From Acidimicrobiia bacterium (GTDB taxonomy: Bacteria; Actinomycetota; Acidimicrobiia; Acidimicrobiales; Poriferisodalaceae): DNA of 64,000 bases. Location: positions 1 through 64,000 of the forward strand of contig JAJEEO010000012.1 in assembly GCA_022820925.1 (NCBI GenBank). The letters run 5' to 3'. This document shows positions 17,089-25,099 of this stretch, piece by piece. The notes below the pieces were generated by a model. It was not told the DNA's origin. It saw only the letters and a program-made list of their open reading frames with translations, and searched no databases. Within the stretch, counting starts at the first letter, position 1, and every line of letters starts with the position of its first letter. The position numbers and the translations under genes were made by a program.

Positions 17089-18273
17089 ATGGAATTTCGC
17101 CGCATCGAGGGCTTGCCGCCCTACGTCTTCACGATCATCGACACGCTGAAGATCGAACGTCGGCGCGCCGGAGCCGATGTCATCGATCTGGGTTTCGGCA
17201 ATCCCGATCTGGCATCGCCCGAACGCGCTGTCAAGAAGCTGGCAGAAGCCGCGCTCAACGCGCGAAACCATCGTTATTCGGCCAGCCGCGGCATTCCCAA
17301 GCTGCGCGAAGCCGCCACTGACCTGTACCGACGCCAGTGGGGGGTCGAGCTCGACCCCGACACCGAGATCATCAACACGATCGGCGCCAAGGAGGGTTTC
17401 TCACACCTCATGTGGACCCTGCTCGCGCCAGGCGACGCCTGCCTCGTGCCGGCGCCCTCGTACCCGATTCACATCTTCGGGCCGCTGTTCACCGGTGCCA
17501 GCGTGCGAGAGGTGCCGCTCGACGTCGGCGAGACGTTCTTCGAGCGTCTCGTGGAGCGATTCGAGTACTCGTGGCCCCGGCCTCGGGTGATCGTGCTGTC
17601 GTTCCCCCACAACCCCACCACGGCCTGTGTCGATCTCGAGTTCATGCAACGAATCGTGGATTTCGCGCGTGAGCGCGAGGTGCTGCTCGTGCACGACTTC
17701 GCATATGCGGATCTGGGGTTCGACGGCTACGAGCCGCCTTCGATCCTGCAGGCCGAGGGCGCCAAGGAGGTCGCGGTCGAGTTCTACAGCCTCACCAAGT
17801 CCTATTCGATGGCAGGGTGGCGGGTGGCCTTCTGCGCGGGCAACGCCGAGGTGATCGCCGCGTTGGCCAAGCTCAAGAGCTACCTCGATTACGGCACCTT
17901 CCAGCCCATCCAGATCGCAGCCACCGTCGTCATGAACGAGGACCGCGACTTCCCTTCCGAGGTGCGCGAGACCTACCGCAACCGCCGCGATGTCCTGGTG
18001 CGCGGACTCGGACGCATCGGATGGGATCTCACCCCACCCAGGGGGACGATGTTCGCCTGGGCCAAGATCCCCGAGCCGTACCGGCACATGGGGTCAGTCG
18101 AGTTCTGCAAGCTGCTCGTGAACGAGGCCAATGTGGCCCTGTCGCCTGGGGTGGGGTTCGGACCAGGGGGTGAAGGCCACGTGAGGTTCGCGCTCGTCGA
18201 GAACGAGCACCGCATCCGCCAAGCAGTGGCCCAACTGCGCACAGTTCTCGACGAGTTGCCGCTGCCGACCTGA
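17089..18273 (+). CDS. alaC: Alanine aminotransferase, AlaC type
   Basis: 394-residue class I PLP aminotransferase. The opening FRRIEGLPPYVFTIID, DLGFGNPD, YSASRGIPKLREA and the PLP-lysine segment SLTKSYSMAGWR follow E. coli AlaC closely along the whole length. AlaC interconverts pyruvate/glutamate with alanine/2-oxoglutarate; close relatives transaminate other amino acids. GGGGGATCC precedes the ATG at a usable distance. Converges with glpK, with only about 35 bases between their stops and no obvious strong terminator. Confidence 0.9.
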   Translation: MEFRRIEGLPPYVFTIIDTLKIERRRAGADVIDLGFGNPDLASPERAVKKLAEAALNARNHRYSASRGIPKLREAATDLYRRQWGVELDPDTEIINTIGAKEGFSHLMWTLLAPGDACLVPAPSYPIHIFGPLFTGASVREVPLDVGETFFERLVERFEYSWPRPRVIVLSFPHNPTTACVDLEFMQRIVDFAREREVLLVHDFAYADLGFDGYEPPSILQAEGAKEVAVEFYSLTKSYSMAGWRVAFCAGNAEVIAALAKLKSYLDYGTFQPIQIAATVVMNEDRDFPSEVRETYRNRRDVLVRGLGRIGWDLTPPRGTMFAWAKIPEPYRHMGSVEFCKLLVNEANVALSPGVGFGPGGEGHVRFALVENEHRIRQAVAQLRTVLDELPLPT

Positions 18274-18309
18274 TACCGGCCGGCCGCAGGCCCCGAGGCC
18301 GACAGGATC

Positions 18310-19803
18310 TCAGCCCCCCGGCCACCGCAGCGAGCGTCGGAGCGCTTCGCGCCATCTCCTGTGCAGTTCGTCTGCGTCCGCGCGCTCTTGACCAGGTTCG
18401 AAGCGTCGATCAAGCCGCCACAGCGACGCCGCGTCGGCGGGGGAGGACCACACTCCTTCGGCCAGACCTGCCAGCATCGCCGCGCCCAGGGCAGTGCTTT
18501 CGGTCACCACGGGTCGGCTGACGGCGACACCGAGTTGGTCGGCTTGGATGGCGCACAGCAGATCATTCGTCGCCGCGCCGCCGTCGATGCGCAACTCCGC
18601 GATGTCACGGCCGGCGCCGTCGACCATGGCCTCGATGACGTCCCGGGTCTGCAACGCCATCGATTCGATCGTCGCCCGCGCGATGTGCGCCGGCTGCGTC
18701 GCGAAGGTGAGGCCCATGATCGCGCCGCGTGCGGTCGGATCCCACCACGGACTGCCTAGCCCGGCGAGCGCCGGCACCACGATCACCCCGCCGCTGTCCT
18801 CCACGCTGCAGGCGAGCGTCTCGACTGCTGCAGGATCTGTGGCGCCATCGAGAATGCCGGTCAGCCACCCCACGGCCGCGCCTGTCGCGAAGATCGAGCC
18901 TTCGAGGGCGTAGACAGGCCCACGGCCCAGGTCCCAGGCCACCGTCGTGAGCAACCCCTCGATCGGGGAGGGGCAGCTGTCGCCGACATTCATCAGCACG
19001 AACGAGCCGGTCCCGTAAGTGTTCTTGGCCATCCCGACCTGATGGCAGCCCTGGCCGAACAATGCTGCTTGCTGGTCGCCGGCGACACCGCTCACGGCGA
19101 TTCCCGGCCCCAGTGCAGTTGTATCGGCGGTCATGCAGAACCGGCCTGCTGACGGGCGTACCTCGGCCAGCGCGGCCATCGGCACTGACAGCAGATCGCA
19201 CATCGGCCCAGACCATTCGCCCGAGTCGAGGTCATACAGCAGGGTGCGCGACGCGTTCGTGGCATCGGTGGCAAATGCGGCGCCGCCGCTCAGCTTCCAC
19301 ATCAGCCAGCTGTCGACGGTGCCCAAGGCCAAGTCTGCAGTTTGAGGCACCCCCCCGTGTTGCAGCAGCCACTCGGCCTTGGTGCCGCTGAAGTAGGGGC
19401 TGAGCACGAGTCCCGTCCGGCGGCGCACGTCATCGAGGTGGCCCGCAGCCTCCAGTTCGGCACAGCGCGATGCGGTGCGCACGTCCTGCCAGACCAGGGC
19501 CCTCGCAAGCGGCTCGGAAGTCCGGCGATCCCAAGCCACAAGAGTCTCGCGCTGGTTGGTGATGCCGATTGCGGCCACGGAGCCAGTCCGTCCATTGCCG
19601 AGTGCCTGCAGGCTGCCGCAGAGTTCGGCCAGCGTGGCGGCGGTGGCCTCCCAGATCTCGTCCGCGTCGTGTTCGACGAGACCGGGTCCGGGGTAGTGCT
19701 GGGGGAACGACCGGTAGGCGTACGCCACCTCTGCGCCGGTCTCGTCCACTGCCATGGAGCGAACGCCGGTCGTGCCTGCGTCGATTGCCACCACGAGTGC
19801 CAT
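18310..19803 (-). CDS. glpK: Glycerol kinase
   Basis: Phosphorylates glycerol with ATP to glycerol 3-phosphate for lipid synthesis or catabolism. 497 residues, the usual size. FGGY-kinase signatures: N-terminal phosphate loop VVAIDAGTTGVRSMAVD, ITNQRETLVAWDR (glycerol-binding RE), YFSGTKAEWLL, GTVDSWLMWKLSGG and C-terminal RIDGGAATND. A CAGGAG ribosome-binding site precedes the ATG. Divergent from trkA with an 88-base gap. No glpF or glpD is nearby. Confidence 0.95.
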   Translation of the reverse strand: MALVVAIDAGTTGVRSMAVDETGAEVAYAYRSFPQHYPGPGLVEHDADEIWEATAATLAELCGSLQALGNGRTGSVAAIGITNQRETLVAWDRRTSEPLARALVWQDVRTASRCAELEAAGHLDDVRRRTGLVLSPYFSGTKAEWLLQHGGVPQTADLALGTVDSWLMWKLSGGAAFATDATNASRTLLYDLDSGEWSGPMCDLLSVPMAALAEVRPSAGRFCMTADTTALGPGIAVSGVAGDQQAALFGQGCHQVGMAKNTYGTGSFVLMNVGDSCPSPIEGLLTTVAWDLGRGPVYALEGSIFATGAAVGWLTGILDGATDPAAVETLACSVEDSGGVIVVPALAGLGSPWWDPTARGAIMGLTFATQPAHIARATIESMALQTRDVIEAMVDGAGRDIAELRIDGGAATNDLLCAIQADQLGVAVSRPVVTESTALGAAMLAGLAEGVWSSPADAASLWRLDRRFEPGQERADADELHRRWREALRRSLRWPGG

Positions 19804-19877
19804 GCCGATCTCCTGTGGTGTGTTGGGCTAGCAGGTTGCAACTACGCAGGATGGCAGGCCGCAAGGATGCCTCGCAG

Positions 19878-19883
19878 TAGATT
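19878..19883 (+). promoter_or_regulatory. Candidate trkA -10, leaderless
   Basis: TAGATT ends eight bases before the trkA GTG, and no ribosome-binding site lies between. This is the spacing expected for a leaderless actinobacterial transcript. Confidence 0.5.
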
Positions 19884-19891
19884 CGAAAACT

Positions 19892-21235
19892 GTGAGGATT
19901 CTCGTGGTGGGGGCCGGCGAGGTCGGCAGCTACATCGCCGAACGCCTCAGCCGTGAGGGCAACGACGTCATCGTCATCGATCAGCACTCCGGTCGCCTCG
20001 ATGCGCTCGCGTCCGAGGTCGATCTGCTCACGGTGAACGGCAGCGGCACCAATCCGGCCGTGCTCAGCGAGGCGGGGATCGAGCGGGCAGAGGTGGTTGT
20101 CGCGGTCACCGATTCCGACGAGGTGAACCTCTTGGCGTGCATGCAGGCCAAGCAGAGCGGCGTCCCCGCCACCGTCGCCCGCCTGCAGGACAGCGAGTTG
20201 CGCGGCGCCCCAGGTCGCAACCTGCGCGCTGCCATCGGCGTGGATCTGGTGCTCGACCCCGATGAGCAGACTGCCGACACCATCATGGATCTGCTCGTGT
20301 ACCACGGTGCATCGGACATCAATGAGCTCGCCAACGGCGAGGTGCTGGTCGTCGGCGCACACCTCGCCGACGATGCACCCCTGGTCGGCAAGACCATGGC
20401 CGAGGTGGGTGCCTACTACGAGCCCGAATGGGATTTCATCTTCGGCGCATTGTCACGTGACGGCGAGACCACCGTGATGAGACGCGACACGACGTTGCAG
20501 CCGCACGACTTGCTCAGAGTGGTGTGCCGCCGCCAAGGTCGCCGCGAACTGATGAACATCATGGGACTTCACCGCACGGACCTGCGCCGCGTGATGATTC
20601 TCGGCGGCGGAAGGACGGCGGGGCTGCTGGCCAGCCGGCTGCTCGAGCGCCACGTCGAAGTGGTCATCATCGAACAGCAGTACGAACGCTGTCTCGAGCT
20701 GAGCGAGCGCCACGCAGGAGCGCTCGTATTGCATGGGGACATCACCGATATCGATGTCCTGGCGCGCGAGAACATCGGCAGCTTCGACGCCGTCGTCGCG
20801 GTGACTGGTGAAGACGACGCGAACGTGCTGGCGTGCCTGTACGCCAAATCCGAAGGCGCAAGCGAGACGATCGCCGTCGTGCACCGCCTGTCCTTGCTGC
20901 CGCTGCTGGAACAGGTGGGCATCGACGCTGCCCTGTCTCCCCGCACTGCCAGCGCCAACATGGTCCTGCGAATGGTGCGGGGAGGCGTCACAGCCGTGGC
21001 GACGTTCCTCGAGGGCGATGTCGAAGTGCTGGAGTTCGCGGTGGGTGCCGGTTCGAAGGCAGACGGCTCGGCTGTGCGGGATCTTCACCTTCCCGGCCAG
21101 ATGCTGCTCGCAGCGATCGTGCGGGACGGCAAGGCCCGCATTGCCCGGGGCCGAAGCGAGTTGAGGGCGCGGGACCACGTGGTCGCCTTTGTGACGCCTG
21201 ACTGCGTGGACGAGGTCAAGCAGGCCTTTCGGTGA
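19892..21235 (+). CDS. trkA: Trk potassium uptake regulatory protein TrkA
   Basis: 447-residue cytoplasmic gating subunit with two RCK halves. Each starts with a Rossmann motif: ILVVGAGEVGSYIAE (residues 2-16) and RVMILGGGRTAGLLASRLL (about 231-249), each followed by acidic residues for NAD(H) or nucleotide binding and by a TrkA-C domain. It binds TrkH channels and opens them in response to nucleotides. GTG start, no ribosome-binding site. Coupled to the next gene by a GTGA overlap. Confidence 0.94.
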   Translation: MRILVVGAGEVGSYIAERLSREGNDVIVIDQHSGRLDALASEVDLLTVNGSGTNPAVLSEAGIERAEVVVAVTDSDEVNLLACMQAKQSGVPATVARLQDSELRGAPGRNLRAAIGVDLVLDPDEQTADTIMDLLVYHGASDINELANGEVLVVGAHLADDAPLVGKTMAEVGAYYEPEWDFIFGALSRDGETTVMRRDTTLQPHDLLRVVCRRQGRRELMNIMGLHRTDLRRVMILGGGRTAGLLASRLLERHVEVVIIEQQYERCLELSERHAGALVLHGDITDIDVLARENIGSFDAVVAVTGEDDANVLACLYAKSEGASETIAVVHRLSLLPLLEQVGIDAALSPRTASANMVLRMVRGGVTAVATFLEGDVEVLEFAVGAGSKADGSAVRDLHLPGQMLLAAIVRDGKARIARGRSELRARDHVVAFVTPDCVDEVKQAFR

Positions 21236-22908
21236 CACCCCGTCCGGCTCGCCGGGCTCGGGAGCGCGAGGGGCTTCGCCGTCTGGTGGTGCGAGCGGTG
21301 CGGGCTGCCGACGGCCTGCTGCACAGGTGGGCACGCGGGCCGTACGAATCGACACTTGCCATCACGGCCCTCGTCGTGCTGGCCGCAGCCGCGCCCGTGT
21401 TTGCGGCCTGCGCCGTGTTCGACTGGCTGTTCGGCGGACGGGTTGCTGCGAGCGGGGAGTTCGGAACTGACACAGTCCCGCTGCTGCTCGCGGGTGTTGC
21501 CGTCGCGCTGTTCGCCTTGGGCCTTCTGCGACTGTGCCGGTTCGAGCGGCGCATCACCGAACGCCAGACCCTGACGGCGCTGGTGCTCGGATCGTTCGCG
21601 GCGGTTGCCGCCATCGCGATCGCTCACCTTGCAACGGGTTCAGTGGAACCCAGCGCATTGGCGACGGCATTCGCGGAAGCGGCGGCGACGGTCACCGGCA
21701 CCAACAGCACCACCATTGCAGGATCCGATCTCGGCGGCGGGATGCTGGCCCTGCGAGCCATGGGGCAGTGGCTGGGCGGGGCAGCATTCATCGTCGTACT
21801 CGTGCGCGTGCTGCCCCATCTCGGCGTCGGCGGCTTGGACACAGATGGGGGAGTGGCGACCCGGTCGGCTCGCAGGCTGGCACCGCGCAGTGCCGGCACG
21901 ATGGGTCGCCTCCTGCTGCTGTACGGCGCGCTCACGGTGCTGGTTGCGGTCGGCTTTGCACTCGCCGGCATGCCGCTGCTGCAGAGCGGGCTGCACGCAC
22001 TGACCACGGCTTCGACCGGTGGCTTCTCCACGCAGGTGGACTCGCTGGGCGCGTTCGACTCGGCAGCCATCGAGTGGGTGGCAATCTTCGGAATGGCAGC
22101 CGGCGGTGTGAGCCTGCCGCTCATGTTCTTGGCGATCCGGCGCCGCGACCCAGCCCGGTTCATTCGCAGCTACGAGTTCCGGCTGTACATCACGCTGATC
22201 CTTCTGGCCACTGTGGCGGTGACGCTGTTGCCACGCGACGGCGTCGGTTGGACGCACATCCTCGGCGGCGAACACATCCGAGAGTCGCTGTTTGCGGTGG
22301 TGTCGGTGATCTCGACTACCGGCTTCCAGTCCACATCGCTCGTTGAACTGTCGATCGGCAGCCAGGCGCTCCTGATGGTCCTCATGCTGATAGGCGGCAT
22401 GAGCGCGTCGATGGCCGGCGGATTCAAGGTAGTGCGGTTGCTGACACTGGCGTCCTTCATCGGACGGGAACTGCGTCGAGCCATCTATCCGTCGCTCACT
22501 GAACGGCTGCGCCTGGGCCGCTCGACCATCTCCGAATCGACGATCGGCCGCATCACCGGCGAGCTGTTGCTGGCAGCGCTGCTGCTCATCCCTGCCTCCA
22601 TTGTCCTGGGAGCCAGCGGGCTGAACATCGTCGATGCGTTGACCTACGCCGTGTCCACGCTGTCGAACGTTGGCCCTGCGATGGCCGCCGCGGACTCGAC
22701 CGGGCACCTGGCCGTCGAGGGCTCGACCGGCCACCTCGACGCGGTCAACTGGCTAGGTCGCATCACGGCCGGGCTGCTCATGTTGTGCGGGCGCATGTCG
22801 GTGACCGCCGCGGCTGTGGCGCTGAGCGTCGCTGCTTACCCGGCGGTGGCTGCAGTTCGACATGGGCAGTGGCGTCGGCGCAGGCCTCACGGAGTGAGAG
22901 TGCGATGA
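21232..22908 (+). CDS. TrkH-family potassium transporter, first copy
   Basis: 558 residues, many transmembrane helices and four pore loops. Their filter-like segments are ATVTGTNST, TTASTGGFST, VISTTGFQS and STLSNVGPAM, each with the selectivity glycine. Basic N-terminus (RPARRARERE). A 9-residue tandem repeat, DSTGHLAVE/GSTGHLDAV, follows the fourth loop. It moves potassium across the membrane under TrkA control. Starts with GTG overlapping the trkA stop, and its own stop overlaps the next TrkH start (ATGA). Confidence 0.92.
   Translation: MTPRPARRAREREGLRRLVVRAVRAADGLLHRWARGPYESTLAITALVVLAAAAPVFAACAVFDWLFGGRVAASGEFGTDTVPLLLAGVAVALFALGLLRLCRFERRITERQTLTALVLGSFAAVAAIAIAHLATGSVEPSALATAFAEAAATVTGTNSTTIAGSDLGGGMLALRAMGQWLGGAAFIVVLVRVLPHLGVGGLDTDGGVATRSARRLAPRSAGTMGRLLLLYGALTVLVAVGFALAGMPLLQSGLHALTTASTGGFSTQVDSLGAFDSAAIEWVAIFGMAAGGVSLPLMFLAIRRRDPARFIRSYEFRLYITLILLATVAVTLLPRDGVGWTHILGGEHIRESLFAVVSVISTTGFQSTSLVELSIGSQALLMVLMLIGGMSASMAGGFKVVRLLTLASFIGRELRRAIYPSLTERLRLGRSTISESTIGRITGELLLAALLLIPASIVLGASGLNIVDALTYAVSTLSNVGPAMAAADSTGHLAVEGSTGHLDAVNWLGRITAGLLMLCGRMSVTAAAVALSVAAYPAVAAVRHGQWRRRRPHGVRVR
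22693..22746 (+). repeat. 27-bp in-frame tandem repeat inside the first TrkH
   Basis: Two adjacent 27-base units (22693-22719 and 22720-22746) encode DSTGHLAVE and GSTGHLDAV directly after pore loop 4 of the first TrkH protein. The second TrkH has no such repeat at the equivalent place. Confidence 0.75.
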
Positions 22909-24545
22909 GCGGCTTGGCCGTGCTGGGGGGACGACGCTTCGAATCCACCCCGGTGCACATCAGCGGGGTGGCGCTGGTGTTGGTTGCGATCGGCATGGCG
23001 GTTTCCACGTGCGTCGCACTCATCGACGGCGGAGGCGGTGCACTCGCGCTGGCTGGCTCAGCAGGCATCACCGCAAGCGTGGGCAGCGTCATGTACCTCA
23101 GCACGACTGCATCGGGCCGGGCGGATTCCCCACTGGCGTTTGCGGCGGTGGCATGGGCGTGGCTGGCGGTGTCGATAGCCGGGACGATGCCGTACCTGTT
23201 CAGCGGCGTGATCGGATGGAGCGAGGCCGACAACGCACTGTTCGAGTCCATCTCGGGCTTCACCTGTACGGGTGCCACGATCCTGGCCGACATCGACGCG
23301 GTTGCCCACGGAATCCTCTTCTTCCGCAGCATGACTCAGTGGTTCGGCGGCATGGGTTTGATCGTGCTTGCGGTGAGCGTGCTGCCCGCACTGAAGGTGG
23401 GCGGTTTGGAGCTGATCGCCAACGAGGCACCCGGCCCGACAGCTGATCGCTTCACGCCCCGAATCGCCGCCACGGCGCGACGGCTGTGGATGCTGTACGG
23501 CGCGTTCACGCTGGCGGTCGCTCTCGGATTGCTCGCAGCGGGAACGAGCCTGTTCGATGCGGTGGCGCACGCCTTCACGACGGTGGCCACCGGCGGCTTC
23601 TCGACCTACTCGAGGTCGATTGCCGCATTCGACTCGGTGGCAGTCGAGCTGGTGGTGATCGTCGGCATGATCACGTGCGGCGCGAGCTTCTCGATCCATT
23701 GGCACCTGATCACTCGCACGAAGTCGCAGCGACGCAGCTATTCGGAGCTGCGCTGGTACTTGGGACTCATCGGCGGCGCAGCGGCAGCCCTGCTGATCCT
23801 GAACTCGGGCAAGCTTGATCTTGGCGACAACGTCCGGGAGGCGGCCTTCTACGCGGCCTCGCTGGGCTCCAACACCGGCTACGGACTGACCGACTACACC
23901 CACTCCCAGTTCTGGACTCCGTCCGCGCAGCTCGTGCTGCTGGCGCTGTTTGTGATCGGCGGCATGACGGGTTCGACCGCAGGCGGCATCAAGGTGCTGC
24001 GCCTGCAGATCGTGGCCCGCTATGCGGTCAGGGAGGTGATCCGTGCTCGCCACCGCAGGGCCGTGCTGCCGATGCGCCTCGGCGACACCACTGTCGCCGA
24101 GGACATCGCGGCGCGGGCACTGGGTTTCGTGCTGCTGTATCTGGGCCTTGCGCTGGCGGGCGGTGTGCTGATGACTGCGCTGGGCAACGATCTTGAGACG
24201 GGCTTCTCAGGTGCCGTCTCGGCCATCGGCACCGTCGGCCCGGCGCTGGGCGAAGCGGGGCCGACCTCTTCAGCGCTTGCATTCGAACGCGGGTCGCGGC
24301 CGGTGATGATGGTGCTCATGCTGTTCGGCCGCCTCGAGGTGTTTCCCACCATGCTGATGTTCGTCGCGGCGGTACGAGCCGGCACACGTTCGCGCCACGT
24401 ACGGCAGTCGGCGCGACCTCGGGTGCGACGGACTACTCGGCTCGATCGGCAGTCGATCCGGGCCGCCCCTCAGGAGACCGATCGCAGCGGTGTGAGGGGC
24501 ATCAACTCGCCGAAGTCCTCCACACGCAGCGCCCGCGGGAGCTGA
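22905..24545 (+). CDS. TrkH-family potassium transporter, second copy
   Basis: 546 residues from ATG 22905, overlapping the first TrkH stop by four bases. Pore loops read FTCTGATIL, TTVATGGFST, LGSNTGYGL and SAIGTVGPAL. It is clearly divergent from its neighbour, so the pair is not a recent duplication. TrkH proteins work as dimers; a heterodimer with the first copy is possible. The last 25 codons, Arg/Ser-rich, overlap the 3' end of the convergent lpqB-like gene by 76 bases. Confidence 0.92.
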   Translation: MSGLAVLGGRRFESTPVHISGVALVLVAIGMAVSTCVALIDGGGGALALAGSAGITASVGSVMYLSTTASGRADSPLAFAAVAWAWLAVSIAGTMPYLFSGVIGWSEADNALFESISGFTCTGATILADIDAVAHGILFFRSMTQWFGGMGLIVLAVSVLPALKVGGLELIANEAPGPTADRFTPRIAATARRLWMLYGAFTLAVALGLLAAGTSLFDAVAHAFTTVATGGFSTYSRSIAAFDSVAVELVVIVGMITCGASFSIHWHLITRTKSQRRSYSELRWYLGLIGGAAAALLILNSGKLDLGDNVREAAFYAASLGSNTGYGLTDYTHSQFWTPSAQLVLLALFVIGGMTGSTAGGIKVLRLQIVARYAVREVIRARHRRAVLPMRLGDTTVAEDIAARALGFVLLYLGLALAGGVLMTALGNDLETGFSGAVSAIGTVGPALGEAGPTSSALAFERGSRPVMMVLMLFGRLEVFPTMLMFVAAVRAGTRSRHVRQSARPRVRRTTRLDRQSIRAAPQETDRSGVRGINSPKSSTRSARGS

Positions 24546-25099
24546 CCCGGCTGTGCCTGGGCGATCGTGCCGGCCCCGTCAGGCAGCGACTGGGCTACCC
24601 CATCGAGGTAGAAGAGCACGCCTTGGCTGTCCCGTGCCAGCGCGGAGGCAGTCAGCACCAGTTGGGCCACGGCACGGATTCGCTGTGCGCCCTCCACTTC
24701 GAAGAACACCTCGTTGAGGTGGATCGACACCACGTTGTTGCGCAGGAGCTGTACGTCCACCACTTCGGTGCCAGCCGGGATCGCTGACTCGAGTCCGTTC
24801 TCCGCTTCCGCGGGCGTCGGTCCGGCCAGCAGGTTGTTCAGAGGCGCATCGAGGAAGACCGGCGCTGCCAGGGGGCGCTGCAGCTCCACGAGGAGACCGT
24901 CGCGCAGGAAGTAGACCGCGTGCAACGACGTCGTCGGGGTGTCCGGTGCCACACCGACGACCGGCTGGTCGTCACGCTCGGGGAAGACGCCGGCGGGCAC
25001 GTCGATGCCACTCGGGGTCTCGTCAGTCGGGAGGCCGCACCCAGCCAAGCTCAAGATGCATGCCAGCGGCACTCTCAGCCATTTCGTGCGCCAGCTCAT
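24470..25099 (-). CDS. LpqB-like lipoprotein with GerMN domain
   Basis: 209-residue lipoprotein; lipobox LAGC at Cys21. A GerMN domain (about 60-185) contains NNLLAGPTPAE and NNVVSIHLNEVF, the recurrent features of GerM/LpqB N-terminal parts. In mycobacteria and streptomycetes LpqB (near 600 residues) is the third gene of mtrA-mtrB-lpqB and modulates MtrB; here the order is the same but the beta-propeller C-terminal half is absent. Start overlaps the mtrB stop (ATGA). The 3' end overlaps the convergent trkH by 76 bases. Confidence 0.82.
   Translation of the reverse strand: MSWRTKWLRVPLACILSLAGCGLPTDETPSGIDVPAGVFPERDDQPVVGVAPDTPTTSLHAVYFLRDGLLVELQRPLAAPVFLDAPLNNLLAGPTPAEAENGLESAIPAGTEVVDVQLLRNNVVSIHLNEVFFEVEGAQRIRAVAQLVLTASALARDSQGVLFYLDGVAQSLPDGAGTIAQAQPGQLPRALRVEDFGELMPLTPLRSVS

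Noticed and set aside
18274..18309. Terminator between alaC and glpK
   Set aside because: GC-rich inverted bits exist but no convincing stem with a T-tract.
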